Source: an uncultured Lachnospiraceae bacterium (GTDB lineage: Bacteria; Bacillota; Clostridia; Lachnospirales; Lachnospiraceae). From it: a stretch of 8,167 nucleotides of DNA. Of the stretch, positions 5,576-8,167 are shown in pieces. The translations under genes were made by a program, and so were the position numbers. The stretch covers positions 1 through 8,167 of the forward strand of contig CANSYV010000051.1 in assembly GCA_947651335.1 (NCBI GenBank), in the 5' to 3' direction. Position 1 is the first letter of the stretch. The number at the start of each line of letters is the position of its first letter. The notes under the pieces are model-generated. The model searched no databases. It worked only from the letters and a program-made list of their open reading frames with translations, and was not told the DNA's origin.

Positions 5576-8128
5576 ATGAGAAGAATTCAGAAAATCAAAA
5601 TGATTACAGGTGTGATGATTCTCACAGCGGCGGTATGGCTGTGGGAAAATCCGGTTCAGGCACAGCAGCCGGAGACAAACGAAAGCCTGGAGACAGTATC
5701 CGAGTGCCGGGAAATATCCGGGAATGAGGAAGCAGCGCCCTGTGGGCCGGTTTCCGGTGCGGGGGAAGGCGCTGGGAACGAGAATGCAGCCTCTGGCGGG
5801 CAGGCTTTTGATGCAGGGGAAAGCTCCGGGGATTCCATACAGGCACAGGCCGCGTCTCAGGGCCTGCAGTTCGACCTGGAAGGAGAGGATGCCGCTGCCG
5901 TGACAGGATATACCGGAAACGGCCCCCACGTGTCCATACCGGATGAGATATGGGGGCGGCCTGTCACCACCATCCGGCAGGGGGCTTTCACCGATGATAC
6001 CAAGATACAGAGCCTGGACATCGGGAAAAATGTGACGGTCATTGAGAAGTATTCCTGTAACCGTATGGAGAGCCTGAGAAATCTCTCCATTCCGGCCAAT
6101 GTGACGAAGATCGGCATGTCAGCCTTCGCGTCTTCCAAAGGGCTTACAAGTCTTGTCATCCAGCCCGGGGACACCCAGCTGACATTGGTGTGCGGTTCTT
6201 TCGTGGACTGCGGCAGTCTGTCGTCTATTGACCTGGGAACGCGCCCCATCAAAGGAGTCTCCCGTGACGGGAATGCCGGAGGCGGCGGGAACTTGTTCAG
6301 CGGCACGGCCATTACAGAGCTGGTGATTCCGGCCACAGCGGATTTTACGGAGATGTTTTCCTTTTGTGAAAACTGTGAATATCTCCAGAAAGTGTCCCTT
6401 ACAGCAAAATCCATTAAGCCTTACAGTTTCAGCAGATGTCCTGCTTTGGAAGATGTAGTGCTGTATGGGACGGAGACAATTGGCAATGGGGCGTTTGCAA
6501 GATGCGGTGCTTTGAAACATGTGAGTTTTCCGGAAGGCCTGAAGACCCTGGAATGGGGTGTGTTCGAGGCCTGTACCGCTCTGGAATCCGCCGCCCTGCC
6601 TGCCTCCCTTGAGACCATTGAGGCGTCTGCTTTCTCAGGCTGCGCCAGTCTTCAGAACATTCAGCTTCCAGAAGGCCTTACGTCTCTGGGCGGGAAGTGC
6701 TTTCAGGGATGTACCGCCCTCTCATCCATCCATATTCCGGCAGGTGTGAGCCAGATGGGGAGCATGTTTCTGGACGGGTGCACCAATCTGGAGGAAATCA
6801 CAGTGGATGAGGAGAATCCGTCAGCATCGGCCAGGGGGAATATCCTCTATGATAAAGAAGTAACCACAGTGCTCCGGGCGGCGTACCGTCTGGAGAGCCT
6901 GGAGCTTCCGGATACGGTGTCCGCAATCGGTGAGTATTCCTGTACGGAGATGCCCCTGCTTACCCAGGTGGCCATACCGGGCAGCGTGGCGGAGATTAGG
7001 GAGGAAGCATTTCAGGGCAGCGGGGCTCTTGGCAGGCTGGAGTTCGCCCAGGGGGATACGCCCCTGAGGATTCACAGGTACGCCTTCGACCAGTGCGCCG
7101 GCCTGTCAGAAATCCAGTTCGGCGGCAGGCAGATGGTGCTGGACGGGGACCGTATCTTCCGGGGATGCGCCCTGGAGGAGGTGGAGATTCCCGCATCCCT
7201 TCAGACCCAAGGAGCCACCAGATCCTTTGAGAAATGCAGCCGGCTGAAGCGGGCGGAAATTACCGGTGACATCATTGGAAATCATCTGTTCGGCAATTGC
7301 ACGTCCCTGAAGACGGCAGTCCTTAACGGGATGACAGAAGTGCCGGATTCTCTTTTCAGCGGATGCACGGCCCTGGAGGATGTGGTTCTGCCGCAAGGAG
7401 TACAGACCATCGGGGCGGGTGCGTTTTTGGAGGCAGGTATACAGGAAATCCAACTGCCCCAGTCCCTGCAGGTAATTCGTTCCAGGGCGTTTGCCGGCTC
7501 CGGCCTGAGACAAATCGCGGTTCCTTCCGGGGTGGAGGAGCTCTCCCTTACCTCCTTTGAAGGCTGTAAGGAGCTGGAGAGCATTACCGTGGATGCGGAA
7601 AATCCCTGCTACGCCGCCCGGGAGAACATGCTCTTTGACAAAGAAGAAGAAACCCTCCTGTACCTTCCCCGGGACGGATACGCTCTGGAAAATGTAACCA
7701 TTCCGGCAGGGGTAAAGCGTATCGGGACCAGAACCCTGTCCAATCTAGGCGGGGTTCAGTGGATTGCCTTCGACGGGGACATACCCGCAGGGGTCTATGA
7801 GTCCTATGATGCCCCGCCTCTGTCGGAGGGGAGATTCTCCGGCTTGAATATTTCCACAGACGCCAGGTTTTTTTATGATGAGGGATATCCCGCATGGGCA
7901 GATACCTCTGTCATTTCGGTTCCAGCGCTGCTTCGGATTCCCATCACCGGGGAGATGAGAGAATTAAAAATTCTGGTGGATGAGCTGGATGCGGAGCAGA
8001 TAACGGCAGACGACAAGGAGTCCTGTACCAGCCTGCGGGAGCGCTATGCCAAAATGGATCAGGACCAGCGCCTCTTTATCGGCGGAGAAGATCAGGTGGA
8101 GCATACATACCAGCGGGGCTTAAAATGA
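5576..8128 (+). CDS. Secreted BspA-type leucine-rich repeat protein
   Basis: This 850-residue protein has a signal peptide (basic MRRIQKIK, hydrophobic ITGVMILTAAVWLW, likely cleavage VQA|Q at 29/30) and an acidic Gly/Ser-rich spacer (31-94). Residues about 95-772 hold some 23 BspA-type (LRR_5) repeats of the form F-x-x-C-x-x-L-x-x-I-x-L-P-x-x-L-x-x-I-x-x-x-A; clear units start at 307, 330, 353, 376, 572 and 594. The first unit has the usual opening (ITGY-like VTGYTGNG, then GRPVTTIRQGAF). Two longer units (405-448, 668-712) carry the VDEENP-type insert with LYDKE or LFDKE, a known BspA variant. Residues about 795-850 look like a short helical module (LDAEQITADDKES, then LRERYAKMDQDQRLFI), similar in pattern to FIVAR-like surface helices. 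No transmembrane segment, LPXTG or wall-binding domain follows. BspA-type proteins act in adhesion or host and matrix binding; that role is inferred here. The stop overlaps the next start (ATGA). Confidence 0.93.
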   Translation: MRRIQKIKMITGVMILTAAVWLWENPVQAQQPETNESLETVSECREISGNEEAAPCGPVSGAGEGAGNENAASGGQAFDAGESSGDSIQAQAASQGLQFDLEGEDAAAVTGYTGNGPHVSIPDEIWGRPVTTIRQGAFTDDTKIQSLDIGKNVTVIEKYSCNRMESLRNLSIPANVTKIGMSAFASSKGLTSLVIQPGDTQLTLVCGSFVDCGSLSSIDLGTRPIKGVSRDGNAGGGGNLFSGTAITELVIPATADFTEMFSFCENCEYLQKVSLTAKSIKPYSFSRCPALEDVVLYGTETIGNGAFARCGALKHVSFPEGLKTLEWGVFEACTALESAALPASLETIEASAFSGCASLQNIQLPEGLTSLGGKCFQGCTALSSIHIPAGVSQMGSMFLDGCTNLEEITVDEENPSASARGNILYDKEVTTVLRAAYRLESLELPDTVSAIGEYSCTEMPLLTQVAIPGSVAEIREEAFQGSGALGRLEFAQGDTPLRIHRYAFDQCAGLSEIQFGGRQMVLDGDRIFRGCALEEVEIPASLQTQGATRSFEKCSRLKRAEITGDIIGNHLFGNCTSLKTAVLNGMTEVPDSLFSGCTALEDVVLPQGVQTIGAGAFLEAGIQEIQLPQSLQVIRSRAFAGSGLRQIAVPSGVEELSLTSFEGCKELESITVDAENPCYAARENMLFDKEEETLLYLPRDGYALENVTIPAGVKRIGTRTLSNLGGVQWIAFDGDIPAGVYESYDAPPLSEGRFSGLNISTDARFFYDEGYPAWADTSVISVPALLRIPITGEMRELKILVDELDAEQITADDKESCTSLRERYAKMDQDQRLFIGGEDQVEHTYQRGLK
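5858..7891 (+). repeat. BspA-type LRR array within the secreted LRR protein
   Basis: About 23 units of mostly 21-25 residues can be marked by F-x-x-C/G-x-x-L starts. Units are well diverged at the DNA level, with no long identical stretches, so the array looks old rather than recently expanded. Units 3-5 (about residues 183-255) and the last unit are degenerate, with Gly-rich insertions near 233-240. Confidence 0.8.
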
Positions 8129-8167
8129 ATATCGAGTTGAAAGAGACGGAGGCGGATGGATTTGTTG
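8125..8167 (+). CDS. Start of a downstream gene, product unknown (3' partial)
   Basis: ATG at 8125 overlaps the LRR gene's TGA as ATGA, the same coupling as at 3043. GGGG (8115-8118) lies 6 bases upstream as a weak Shine-Dalgarno match. Fourteen residues are visible, MNIELKETEADGFV, a polar start without a signal peptide so far. The family cannot be told. The overlap suggests co-translation with the LRR gene. A frameshift within a single longer gene is an alternative but is less likely, given the clean overlap. Confidence 0.6.
   Translation, partial: MNIELKETEADGFV

Overview
The window is one strand of densely packed bacterial coding sequence. All genes are on the + strand, overlap by 4 bases or sit close together, and encode exported or membrane proteins. 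Purine-rich Shine-Dalgarno sites, a TTG start, bacterial Ig-like domains, a DUF4430 domain, a TgpA-like transglutaminase protein and a BspA-type leucine-rich repeat protein together suggest a Gram-positive anaerobe of the Clostridia. A gut Lachnospiraceae member is most likely. This is inferred from gene content and style, not from a marker gene.

Layout. (1) Bases 1-1280 are the 3' part of a secreted protein with three Ig-like beta-sandwich domains and a C-terminal DUF4430 domain; its start lies upstream of the window. (2) Bases 1277-3046 encode an Ig-like surface protein with a signal peptide, a long flexible linker and a C-terminal membrane anchor; it starts at TTG within the preceding stop. 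(3) Bases 3043-5409 encode a polytopic membrane protein with an extracellular transglutaminase-like core and a cytoplasmic tail. (4) Bases 5410-5575 are the only intergenic gap and hold a strong intrinsic terminator (5478-5520). (5) Bases 5576-8128 encode a secreted BspA-type LRR protein of about 23 repeats with a helical C-terminal module. (6) A further gene starts at 8125 in an ATGA overlap and runs off the window.

How they may work together. Genes 1-3 look like one translationally coupled operon that puts two modular Ig-like proteins and a membrane-embedded transglutaminase-like protein at the cell surface. The terminator separates them from the LRR gene and its partner. The most notable observation is that the transglutaminase-like core has Ser (TCC, 4603-4605) where the catalytic Cys is expected and Glu where the Asp is expected, while the His is kept. 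It may therefore be a pseudoenzyme or an altered nucleophile variant acting as a surface scaffold. No mobile element, CRISPR array, tRNA or rRNA was seen.
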